Notes under the pieces: model-generated
The model's database searches: none
The model's input: the letters and a program-made list of their open reading frames with translations, nothing else
Told to the model about the DNA's origin: nothing
Origin: Candidatus Woesearchaeota archaeon
GTDB taxonomy: Archaea; Nanobdellota; Nanobdellia; SCGC-AAA011-G17; UBA489
Direction: 5' to 3'
DNA length: 12,192 nucleotides
NCBI GenBank assembly: GCA_018658955.1
Contig: JABIPM010000050.1
Coordinates: 1 to 12,192, forward strand
Position numbers and translations under genes: made by a program
Part shown: positions 5,660 through 12,138 of the stretch, in pieces
How the letters are laid out: each line of letters starts with the position of its first letter
Position numbering within the stretch: position 1 is the first letter of the stretch

Positions 5660-6760
5660 ATGAAAAGAGGAATTTTTTTGATGGTGTTGACCCTGTTACT
5701 AATTAGTAGTTTTGTTTCAGCGGAAAGACTTCCAACAGTGAGTGGAGATTCTGGAACTTGGGGAACAGTGCTAAATGGATTTCTTAATGTCTCCCTAAAT
5801 GAAACTGGAGAACTTAGAATTTCTAGTGTTTCTTCATTAAATATTTTAGATGGTGCATTAACAGATGAGGATATTTCAGATGCTACAAACTTGACACTCG
5901 GGGAGAAAATTGCATTTGCTTTGGGAGAAACCATAGACAATATTGTGGACGGATGGATAACGATTAATGGAAATTTAAATGTTACAGAGAATTTAACTTC
6001 AGATTATTTGAAAATACATGATGGAAATATAATCATTCAATCTACAAATAATACAGATTCATTTTTAATTAAAGATTCAACCAACTCTGAAACTATCCTT
6101 TCGATAAATGAAAATGGAACATTAAAGATAAACGCGAACGATGGTGGACAAATGATTTGGAATCCTTCAGGTGCGGGAACTTTAGGAAAAGTGGGAGGAG
6201 ATGAATTTTGGAGTTTAGGAGAAGAATCAACATTTACTGGTGTTGTTGATGTAAATTATTTATCTGTAGAAGGTAGTGGAGGGCCAACACCCTCATTCTT
6301 GGTAAGAAATACAAATGCAGCAGAGAATAATAATGATGACTTGGTGGAATTTAGATCCCAAGATGCAAGTACGCGTCACAGGTTTAGTGCAGCTAATTCT
6401 CAATCTAATGCAAGTTATGCAAAGTATGTTTTAGGAGATCCTGCAGGATATAGGATTGATATGAATGCAAAACTAGGTGAAATAAAAGTTCTGGGCGGAG
6501 ATAATTGGTGGAGTTTAGGAGAAGAAATATTTTTTAGGTCTTATCTTGGGGAAATGGGTAGTGGCAAAGTTGTTTCTTGGTGGAGATCTGACCAAGATTT
6601 ATTTGGAATAGACCACACATTAAGACTTGTACCTACAGATAGCCCAAATACGTGTAATGCTGCGGCAAAAGGAAATATATACTATGATGACGGTCTTTCA
6701 GAACTTTGTGATTGTGATGGGACCAGTTGGGCACAAATTGATGGAGGAGGGGGTTGTTAA
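5660..6760 (+). CDS. Secreted surface fibre protein resembling phage tail fibres
   Basis: A signal peptide is evident: KR at the N-terminus, a hydrophobic core, and cleavage likely after FVSA (residue 21). The mature start contains DSGTWGTVLNGFLNVSL (30-46), like the W-G-x-x-LN-x-x-L segment at the head of many phage tail-fibre and collagen-like proteins. Beta-rich repeats follow, including SFLIKDSTN (134-142) and SFLVRNTNA (212-220), and GGDEFWSLGEE (179-189) repeated exactly 100 residues later as GGDNWWSLGEE (279-289). The C-terminal module (GNIYYDDGLSELCDCDG through GGGGC) has four cysteines (332, 350, 352, 366) and resembles ends of fibre-like proteins in metagenomes. About eight N-x-S/T sequons suit archaeal N-glycosylation. 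There is no membrane anchor, so attachment may need the neighbouring anchored proteins. Fold and role are inferred; export is well supported. Confidence 0.7.
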   Translation: MKRGIFLMVLTLLLISSFVSAERLPTVSGDSGTWGTVLNGFLNVSLNETGELRISSVSSLNILDGALTDEDISDATNLTLGEKIAFALGETIDNIVDGWITINGNLNVTENLTSDYLKIHDGNIIIQSTNNTDSFLIKDSTNSETILSINENGTLKINANDGGQMIWNPSGAGTLGKVGGDEFWSLGEESTFTGVVDVNYLSVEGSGGPTPSFLVRNTNAAENNNDDLVEFRSQDASTRHRFSAANSQSNASYAKYVLGDPAGYRIDMNAKLGEIKVLGGDNWWSLGEEIFFRSYLGEMGSGKVVSWWRSDQDLFGIDHTLRLVPTDSPNTCNAAAKGNIYYDDGLSELCDCDGTSWAQIDGGGGC

Positions 6761-6825
6761 ATCTTTGACTCTTTCTGTTAAATTTCTTATTATCTTTGTT
6801 ACAAACATTATTAAAAATGATTAAA

Positions 6826-7743
6826 ATGAACTCAAAAACTGTTTTTATCTTTCTGCTAATTTTTTTAACCATTCCAGTAGTATATGCAGAAACTTATGGT
6901 TCTGAAAGTTATGGTTCTGGAAGTTATGGTTCTGGAGAAACTGTTGCAGATAGTGGAAATGGGGGAAGTTCTGGTCATCAACTTTCAAACATAGTTCCTT
7001 CTGCGCCAAGTAGTGAAGGGAGAGCGCCAGCTAGGCCTAGTAGAAGAAGTCCTACTCCAAAAGAAAGTGTGTTGTTCGATGTTATGGGAAAAATAATAGA
7101 AACGGATGAACTCTTGAAACAAGGAACTCAAGAAATTTCTTTTGAAGTTGATTTACTTAAATTTGGGTTAAGTGGTGAATCAATAAATGCCCAAGTAATT
7201 TATAATATATTTGATGTTGAAGGAAATTTGATCCATAGTGAAACTGAAAATGTAGGTGTTGAAACTCAAATGAATTTTATTAAAACTCTTACGCTAAGTG
7301 AGGAATTAATTGAGGGAAAATATAGTGTAAAAATAGAGGTACTTTATGATGGAAAAACTGCTGAAAGTATGATGAGTTTTGAAGTTGTGGAAGAACTATT
7401 AAAAGAAAAATCTTATTTTGTTTATTATCTGCTGTTGAGCGTTTTACTAATCATTGGAATGATTATTGTTTTGAGAAAACGATTAATATTTGGAAAGCAA
7501 TTGGAGAGAAAAAATCATTTTGAAGATTCTTTTACGAATGTTGAACAAAAATCGGTTTCTTGGATAAAACCCATAGTTAACGATAAAATTACTCTTTCTT
7601 TGAAAATATTAATTTTGAAGCTATTAGACTTTATAGAATTGGTTATTTTAGTAGTAATTTCTGTTTACAAGAAGATTAAGATTAAAATAGAAGAGGAAAA
7701 AGAGTTCTTGAAAAAATCATTTAGAGGAGATTTATGGAAATAA
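6826..7743 (+). CDS. Exported membrane-anchored protein with YGSGS repeats and beta-sandwich-like domain
   Basis: A 305-residue reading from this ATG begins with a clear signal peptide ending VVYA (residue 21). Then come three YGS(E/G)(S/E) repeats (24-38), a low-complexity Ser/Gly/Pro/Arg linker (39-80), and a beta-strand-rich domain at about 83-187. A transmembrane segment lies at about 197-216 and a second hydrophobic segment at 258-282, followed by a charged tail (KKIKIKIEEEKEFLKK). The folded domain is paralogous to that of the next gene. An in-frame ATG at 6817 would add three residues and is an alternative start; a weak TATA-like TTATTATC near 6790 favours it slightly. The gene follows the tail-fibre-like gene by 65 bases and may be cotranscribed. 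Family not recognised; cell-surface location is confident. Confidence 0.75.
   Translation: MNSKTVFIFLLIFLTIPVVYAETYGSESYGSGSYGSGETVADSGNGGSSGHQLSNIVPSAPSSEGRAPARPSRRSPTPKESVLFDVMGKIIETDELLKQGTQEISFEVDLLKFGLSGESINAQVIYNIFDVEGNLIHSETENVGVETQMNFIKTLTLSEELIEGKYSVKIEVLYDGKTAESMMSFEVVEELLKEKSYFVYYLLLSVLLIIGMIIVLRKRLIFGKQLERKNHFEDSFTNVEQKSVSWIKPIVNDKITLSLKILILKLLDFIELVILVVISVYKKIKIKIEEEKEFLKKSFRGDLWK
6895..6939 (+). repeat. 15-bp in-frame tandem repeat, three copies
   Basis: TATGGTTCTGAAAGT and close variants occur at 6895, 6910 and 6925. They encode YGSES, YGSGS and YGSGE just after the signal peptide. Repeats of YGSGS type make flexible surface linkers, and copy number could change without a frameshift. 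Confidence 0.85.
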
Positions 7744-7756
7744 AGTTAAAGAAATC

Positions 7757-7764
7757 TATTTAAG
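7757..7764 (+). promoter_or_regulatory. TATA box of the second anchored paralog
   Basis: TATTTAAG is centred 25.5 bases before the ATG at 7786, supporting that start over the ATG at 7774 and implying that this gene can be transcribed on its own. Confidence 0.6.
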
Positions 7765-7785
7765 TGTTTAAAGATGAAAATAATT

Positions 7786-8292
7786 ATGAAAAAGAAGTTG
7801 ATTATTTTATTATTTGTATTATCTTTAACGTTTACTTCTTTGGTAAGTGCTACACATTCATTTGATTTGTCTGTTGAAGTATTACCCGAATATGGAGAAA
7901 TTGATTCTGGAAAAGAATTAGCCTTAACAATCAAGCTAATTAAATTTCAAATGGATGGGCCAGAAGATGTTATCTTAAAATATTCTTTACTAGATATGGA
8001 TGGGGAAAAAACAATTGTGGAATTTTCTGAAACTGTTGCAGTACACACAAGTTTAACTAAAATTAAACAAATAAAAATTCCTTTTTCTTTGAAAGAAGGA
8101 CAATATACTCTTGAAGTAGTTGCAAAATATGATTCTTATGAATCTAAATCTAGTCATGGAATTTATGTTAAAAACGTAAAGGATTTTGAAAAAATACTTA
8201 TAGGAATAATTGTTTTGAGTTTATTATTTTTGATTTTATTCTTGGGACACTCTAATTATAAATTAACTAAAAAACTAATTGAAAATAGCTGA
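7786..8292 (+). CDS. Exported membrane-anchored single-domain paralog of the preceding protein
   Basis: The 168-residue product has a signal peptide (MKKK followed by a hydrophobic core, cleavage likely after LVSA, residue 22). A beta-strand-rich domain spans about 25-128, a transmembrane helix about 137-153, and a short basic cytoplasmic tail follows. The domain aligns over its length with residues 83-187 of the preceding protein: FDLSVEV with FDVMGKI, LIKFQMDG with LLKFGLSG, LDMDGE with FDVEGN, and EGQYTLEVVAKYDSYESKS with EGKYSVKIEVLYDGKTAES. The two genes thus look like a tandem duplication, with this copy lacking the YGSGS linker and the second hydrophobic segment. The longer start at 7774 (adding MKII) is less likely given the TATA position. 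The TGA overlaps a palindromic terminator. Confidence 0.75.
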   Translation: MKKKLIILLFVLSLTFTSLVSATHSFDLSVEVLPEYGEIDSGKELALTIKLIKFQMDGPEDVILKYSLLDMDGEKTIVEFSETVAVHTSLTKIKQIKIPFSLKEGQYTLEVVAKYDSYESKSSHGIYVKNVKDFEKILIGIIVLSLLFLILFLGHSNYKLTKKLIENS

Positions 8293-8311
8293 AAAAAATA
8301 ATTATTTTTTT
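8292..8311. terminator. Perfect 20-bp palindrome acting as a bidirectional terminator
   Basis: AAAAAAATAATTATTTTTTT is identical to its reverse complement. It begins on the last base of the TGA of the plus-strand gene and contains the TAA (8302-8304) of the converging minus-strand gene. Both transcripts end in a run of seven T in the non-template strand. Archaeal RNA polymerase commonly terminates at such T-runs. Confidence 0.65.
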
Positions 8312-8649
8312 CTTGAACGTTTTTTTGCTTTCTTTGAACGTTTTTTTGCTTTACATCTGTCGTCAGCACATTCCTCGTTGAGACAGGATGAACAAAAAAT
8401 AATACATGCCAGTGAAGCTATTAAAACTAACCTTGCTAATGAACCAGTATAAACTACATGAAAAATATTCATCACTTCTAGTATTAATGAAATGGAAAGA
8501 AATGTAAATGCAATCGCAAACATTACACTGCATCTTTTCTTTTTATCTATGAATGCAAGATTAATAAAGAATGACGTTGCCATTAATGAAAGAATCATAG
8601 CTAGTAATGTAAAAATTCTTAGTGTGTCGTGATTCATGAAAAATTCCAT
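8302..8649 (-). CDS. Small three-helix membrane protein with cysteine cluster and basic repeated tail
   Basis: The family is not recognised. From the ATG at 8649 there are 115 residues with hydrophobic segments at about 10-33, 41-64 and 68-87. At the end of the last helix is a cysteine group C86-x2-C89-x4-C94-x4-C99 with acidic residues between, which could bind zinc or another metal. The tail is almost purely basic, with AKKRSKKAKKRSRKK at 101-115, coded by two copies of a 19-bp repeat. Such a tail may bind nucleic acid or membrane lipid. The ATG at 8649 is chosen over a TTG at 8670 because GAGGT stands six bases before it. It converges on the surface cassette and diverges from the transglutaminase-like gene. 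Confidence 0.7.
   Translation of the reverse strand: MEFFMNHDTLRIFTLLAMILSLMATSFFINLAFIDKKKRCSVMFAIAFTFLSISLILEVMNIFHVVYTGSLARLVLIASLACIIFCSSCLNEECADDRCKAKKRSKKAKKRSRKK
8313..8352 (-). repeat. 19-bp direct repeat coding the basic tail
   Basis: TTGAACGTTTTTTTGCTTT is present at 8313-8331 and again at 8334-8352, a 21-base (seven-codon) period. On the minus strand it codes the duplicated KAKKRS unit at the C-terminus of the small membrane protein. Confidence 0.85.
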
Positions 8650-8655
8650 TTTGTT

Positions 8656-8660
8656 ACCTC
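8656..8660 (-). promoter_or_regulatory. Shine-Dalgarno site of the small cysteine-cluster membrane protein
   Basis: GAGGT on the minus strand, six bases before the ATG at 8649. It is the clearest Shine-Dalgarno site in the window and decides the start of this gene. Confidence 0.65.
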
Positions 8661-8687
8661 TTTCTATCAATTTTTTTGTTTAACTTA

Positions 8688-8695
8688 CTTATATA
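8688..8695 (-). promoter_or_regulatory. TATA box of the small cysteine-cluster membrane protein
   Basis: TATATAAG on the minus strand, centred at 8691.5. With the local spacing, transcription should begin near 8666, giving a leader of about 17 nt that contains the GAGGT site. Confidence 0.5.
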
Positions 8696-8716
8696 TTTTA
8701 TTATTCAATCTAAAAC

Positions 8717-8724
8717 TATTTAAA
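8717..8724 (+). promoter_or_regulatory. TATA box of the transglutaminase-like gene
   Basis: TATTTAAA is centred exactly 25.5 bases before the ATG at 8746. It supports this start over in-frame starts at 8629 and 8734. Confidence 0.65.
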
Positions 8725-8745
8725 TCTAGTTTAATGGGAGAATCT

Positions 8746-10680
8746 ATGAGATTTAGAGGTATTTTGGTTGTTTTATTAGTTTTATTTTCTACTAGTGTAT
8801 TTGGCGAACAGGTTGAGAACTACAATGAATTTCAATATGTAGAAATGGAATTAAAAATATCTTCAGATATTGGTGTGGAGTATTTAGATTCTGATTATGT
8901 AATTGATTTCATTAAAAGTGATGTTTCTTTTTTTCCAAGAAATGATGAAAGACAAACTGTACAAAATTTAGATATTTTTTCAACACCGCATGCAAGTGTT
9001 CAACAAGGAAGTCAGGAAATAGTTTATCTTTGGCAAGAAACGAATGGGGATAGTTTAAACTATGGATACAATGCAAAAATAAAAGTTAATAATGATTTGT
9101 TTAGAGTCGAAGAAAAAATTAAATTTCCTTTACTAAAAACAGATGCGACAGTTCTTACATTTACTAGACCAACGGAGTTTATTGATATTAATACTAAAAT
9201 AGAAAGAAAAGCAGAAGAAATTATTGGTACTGATGATGATTTGTATTCTGTAGTTTTCAAGGTTGCTGAATGGACTAATTTAAACATTAATTATAACCTA
9301 ACTACTTTAACTGCAGAAGCTGTTCAACCAAGTTCTTGGGTTTTAGATAATAGAAAAGGTGTTTGTGATGAAATGACTAATTTATTTATTTCATTTTTAC
9401 GTTCTGTCGGAATCCCTGCAAGATTTGTTTCTGGAATGGTTTACAGTAATATTGGCTATGATTGGGGCCCTCATGGATGGGCAGAGGTTTATTTCCCTGA
9501 GTATGGATGGGTTCCTTTCGATGTTACATTTGGAGAATATGGGTGGTTAGACCCTTCACATATTAAATTAAAGGATGATCCTGATTCGGGAAGTCCAACT
9601 GCAAGATACTCTTGGAAGGCTAATGGAATTGATTTAAATGTTGGAAGTTTAGATATTGAAACTAAAGAAGTTAAGGTTGGTGGAGAAAAACCTGGAGCAG
9701 TAGTCTTAGAAGTTTTACCTGTTAAGGGTGCAGTTGGCTTTGGAAGTTATGTTCCTGTAGAAGTTAAAATAAAGAATTTACAGAATAGTTATTTAGCAAC
9801 TAAATTAATTGTTACTAAGGCTCCAGATTTAACTGAAAGTAATGTTAGAAGAGTTTTATTAGAACCTAAAGAAGAAAAGTCTGTTTATTGGATTGTGGAA
9901 ATTCCTGAAGCAGATCCAGATTATGTTTACACCACTACATTTGAAATCAAAAGTATGTATGGAGAAACTGATTCGGGAACAATAAAATATGGAAATGAAA
10001 TGGATGTTTATTCTAATGAATTTGCAGAAGCAATTGTAGAATCCCATAGAGAAAGAGCTGAAAAAGAAAGTTTTGATGAAATTGCTGTAGATTGTACTAC
10101 TAATAAAAAAACTTATTATGCGGGCGATGTTGCTAGAATTGAATGTAATTTGGAAAATTTAGCAAGTAATAAATTAACCTTTACTGCTTGTTTCTTAGAT
10201 GATTGTCAGACTGTTTCTTTAGAATCTGGAGAGGAAGAAGTTCTGAGCAAGGAATATGATATTGCTACAGGTATGAGAATCCCTTTGATTGTTGAGGGCG
10301 ATAATAAGGCTAAATACCACTACATTGACCTGGATGCCATTCCTATCCCTGAAATAAGAATAAGCAATCCTGAACCTGCAGAAGTGAATTATGGAGATGA
10401 TGTAGAGATTAGTTTTGATGTTAGTTCAAACACCGATGTAAATGATTTGTTGATTGAGTTTGAATTTGGAGAAATGAGTTATGAGACTTTTAAAGAAAAA
10501 GAAGTTAGGACAATTACAATTAATACTCAGGGAAAACAGTTGTTGAGGGATATTAAATTTGAAGTAAGTTACAAAGATGAACTTGGAATGAAGTATCTCG
10601 AGCAAAAAGGGCTACACATAATCGTTAAAGGTGTTCCGTGGTATGGTAGGATATTTAATTGGATTGGAAACTTATTTTAA
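8746..10680 (+). CDS. Secreted transglutaminase-like (cysteine protease fold) protein with beta-domain tail
   Basis: The 644-residue product begins with a signal peptide (MRFRG, hydrophobic core, cleavage likely after VFG at 20). After an N-terminal domain, a transglutaminase-like core at about 165-275 shows the triad. Cys207 is in NRKGVCDEMTNLF, His243 in WGPHGWAEVYFPE, and Asp259 in WVPFDVTFGE. This superfamily includes transglutaminases and cysteine peptidases, so the extracellular reaction could be crosslinking or cleavage. Beta-rich domains follow at about 315-415, 445-540 and 540-630; the middle one has four cysteines (450, 467, 482, 487) that may form disulfides. The protein ends in an aromatic amphipathic stretch, WYGRIFNWIGNLF, possibly for membrane or partner contact. 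A longer reading from 8629 is rejected: the TATA box (8717-8724) and a GGGAG six bases upstream both fit 8746. Its stop overlaps that of proS. Confidence 0.85.
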   Translation: MRFRGILVVLLVLFSTSVFGEQVENYNEFQYVEMELKISSDIGVEYLDSDYVIDFIKSDVSFFPRNDERQTVQNLDIFSTPHASVQQGSQEIVYLWQETNGDSLNYGYNAKIKVNNDLFRVEEKIKFPLLKTDATVLTFTRPTEFIDINTKIERKAEEIIGTDDDLYSVVFKVAEWTNLNINYNLTTLTAEAVQPSSWVLDNRKGVCDEMTNLFISFLRSVGIPARFVSGMVYSNIGYDWGPHGWAEVYFPEYGWVPFDVTFGEYGWLDPSHIKLKDDPDSGSPTARYSWKANGIDLNVGSLDIETKEVKVGGEKPGAVVLEVLPVKGAVGFGSYVPVEVKIKNLQNSYLATKLIVTKAPDLTESNVRRVLLEPKEEKSVYWIVEIPEADPDYVYTTTFEIKSMYGETDSGTIKYGNEMDVYSNEFAEAIVESHRERAEKESFDEIAVDCTTNKKTYYAGDVARIECNLENLASNKLTFTACFLDDCQTVSLESGEEEVLSKEYDIATGMRIPLIVEGDNKAKYHYIDLDAIPIPEIRISNPEPAEVNYGDDVEISFDVSSNTDVNDLLIEFEFGEMSYETFKEKEVRTITINTQGKQLLRDIKFEVSYKDELGMKYLEQKGLHIIVKGVPWYGRIFNWIGNLF

Positions 10681-12107
10681 TAAGATTTAGAAAAATATAT
10701 TTGTTCTTTTGCTTCTCCACTACAGTTTGCACAATTTCCCTTTGATTTTTTAATTATGCATCTGCTTGTAGCACTGGTATCTTCTTTAATTTTCTCTTCA
10801 CATTCTCTTGTTCCGCAAAAATTCATTCTAACAACTTTATTTTCTTTAATTGCCTTTGCTAGTTCTTTTTGGTTATTAACATCTGTAATTTGAGATTTCA
10901 TTTGTTCTTTTGCATTATTTAATAGGTTATCTTGAATCTCTTCTAATAATTCTTCAAATCTTTTAGGAACATCTTTTAGTTTAACAAATTCCTTTTTACC
11001 CGTATCTCTTCTAACTAATACTGCTTGTTGTTTTTCAATATCTTTGGGTCCTAATTCAATTCTAATAGGAACTCCTTTTAATTCCCAATCACTGAATCTC
11101 CAACCTGCTGATTGATATTCTCTATCATCTAATTCTATATCAAAATTTTTGATTAAAGTATTGTAAATTTTCTTTGCTTCGTTTAATGTTTCTTTCTTTG
11201 TTTTTTCAAAGAAAATAGGCACTATTGCCCCCTGTATTGGTGCTATTCTAGGTGGAAGAACTAATCCTTTATCGTCACCATGAAGCATAACTAATCCTCC
11301 AATTAACCTTGTGGATACACCCCAAGAGTTTTGCCAAGGTGTTTGTTTTTTTGAATTTTCATCTAAAAAAGAAATTCCGAAGGATTTTGCAAAACTTTGA
11401 CCTAAGTTATGTGAAGTTCCTGCTTGTAATGCTTTTCCATCAGGCATGATTGATTCAATTGTTAATGTGTAATCTGCTCCTGAGAATTTTTCTGTATCTG
11501 TTTTTTTACCAACTAAAACTGGTGTTGCTAGTAGGTCTTCTGATAATTTTCTGTATTCTTCAATCCACAATTGAGTTTCTTTATCACATTCTTCTTCTGT
11601 TGCATAAACGCAGTGTCCTTCTTGCCATAAAAATTCTCTTGTTCTTAAAAATAATTTTGTTGCTTTAGTTTCCCATCTAACTACATTTGCCCATTGGTTA
11701 ATTTTGAATGGAAGGTCTCTCCATGAACGGATCCATCTTGAATAAGAATCATACATTACTGTTTCTGACGTAGGCCTTACTGCCAATCTTTCTTTAGTAT
11801 CTTTATCTTTGTTTTCAATCCATGCAACTTCTGGTGAAAAACCTTCTGCATGTTCTGCTTCTTTTTTAAAAAATGATTCTGGAATAAATAATGGAAAGTA
11901 AGCGTTTTTTACATTATTTATTTTTAATACTTGGTTAAAATATTCTTGAATTTTTTCCCAAATTGCATATCCATGAGGGCGAATTACCATGCACCCCTTT
12001 ACTGCACTATAATCTGCTAGCTCTGCTTTTTGAACAACTTGATTATACCACTCAGAAAGGTTTTCGTTCTTCTTTACTGTAATTCCTTCTTTGGATTCTT
12101 TTGCCAT
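10677..12107 (-). CDS. proS: Prolyl-tRNA synthetase, archaeal/eukaryotic type
   Basis: This 476-residue class II synthetase charges tRNA-Pro with proline. Visible motifs include RPTSE (111-115), which binds proline and ATP, motif 2 FLRTREFLWQEGH (153-165), the AGTSHNLGQSFAKSF segment (229-243), and motif 3 around GLVMLHGDDKGLVLPPRIAP (271-290). The C-terminus is the extra domain of the archaeal/eukaryotic type, with zinc ligands Cys431, Cys436, Cys459 and Cys462 and the usual terminal tyrosine (YFSKSY). The bacterial editing insertion is absent. The length is typical and complete. The TATA box (plus 12129-12136) is centred 25.5 bases from the ATG, so the message is probably leaderless. The stop shares bases with that of the converging transglutaminase-like gene (TTAA, 10677-10680). 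Confidence 0.97.
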   Translation of the reverse strand: MAKESKEGITVKKNENLSEWYNQVVQKAELADYSAVKGCMVIRPHGYAIWEKIQEYFNQVLKINNVKNAYFPLFIPESFFKKEAEHAEGFSPEVAWIENKDKDTKERLAVRPTSETVMYDSYSRWIRSWRDLPFKINQWANVVRWETKATKLFLRTREFLWQEGHCVYATEEECDKETQLWIEEYRKLSEDLLATPVLVGKKTDTEKFSGADYTLTIESIMPDGKALQAGTSHNLGQSFAKSFGISFLDENSKKQTPWQNSWGVSTRLIGGLVMLHGDDKGLVLPPRIAPIQGAIVPIFFEKTKKETLNEAKKIYNTLIKNFDIELDDREYQSAGWRFSDWELKGVPIRIELGPKDIEKQQAVLVRRDTGKKEFVKLKDVPKRFEELLEEIQDNLLNNAKEQMKSQITDVNNQKELAKAIKENKVVRMNFCGTRECEEKIKEDTSATSRCIIKKSKGNCANCSGEAKEQIYFSKSY

Positions 12108-12128
12108 GGGATTGAGAATTGATTAGGT

Positions 12129-12136
12129 TATTTAAA
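12129..12136 (-). promoter_or_regulatory. TATA box of proS
   Basis: TTTAAATA on the minus strand, centred 25.5 bases from the ATG at 12107. It lies directly after the stop of the upstream gene (12139-12141), so proS has its own promoter despite the 31-base gap. Confidence 0.65.
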
Positions 12137-12138
12137 GG

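Noticed and set aside
5660..6760. Part of a prophage
   Set aside because: There are no capsid, portal, terminase, integrase or tail genes, and the protein has a Sec signal peptide, which phage tail fibres do not normally carry.
8629..8745. N-terminal extension of the transglutaminase-like protein from 8629
   Set aside because: It would cross the promoter, overlap the divergent gene and place a signal peptide in the middle of the protein; TATA and GGGAG both point to 8746.
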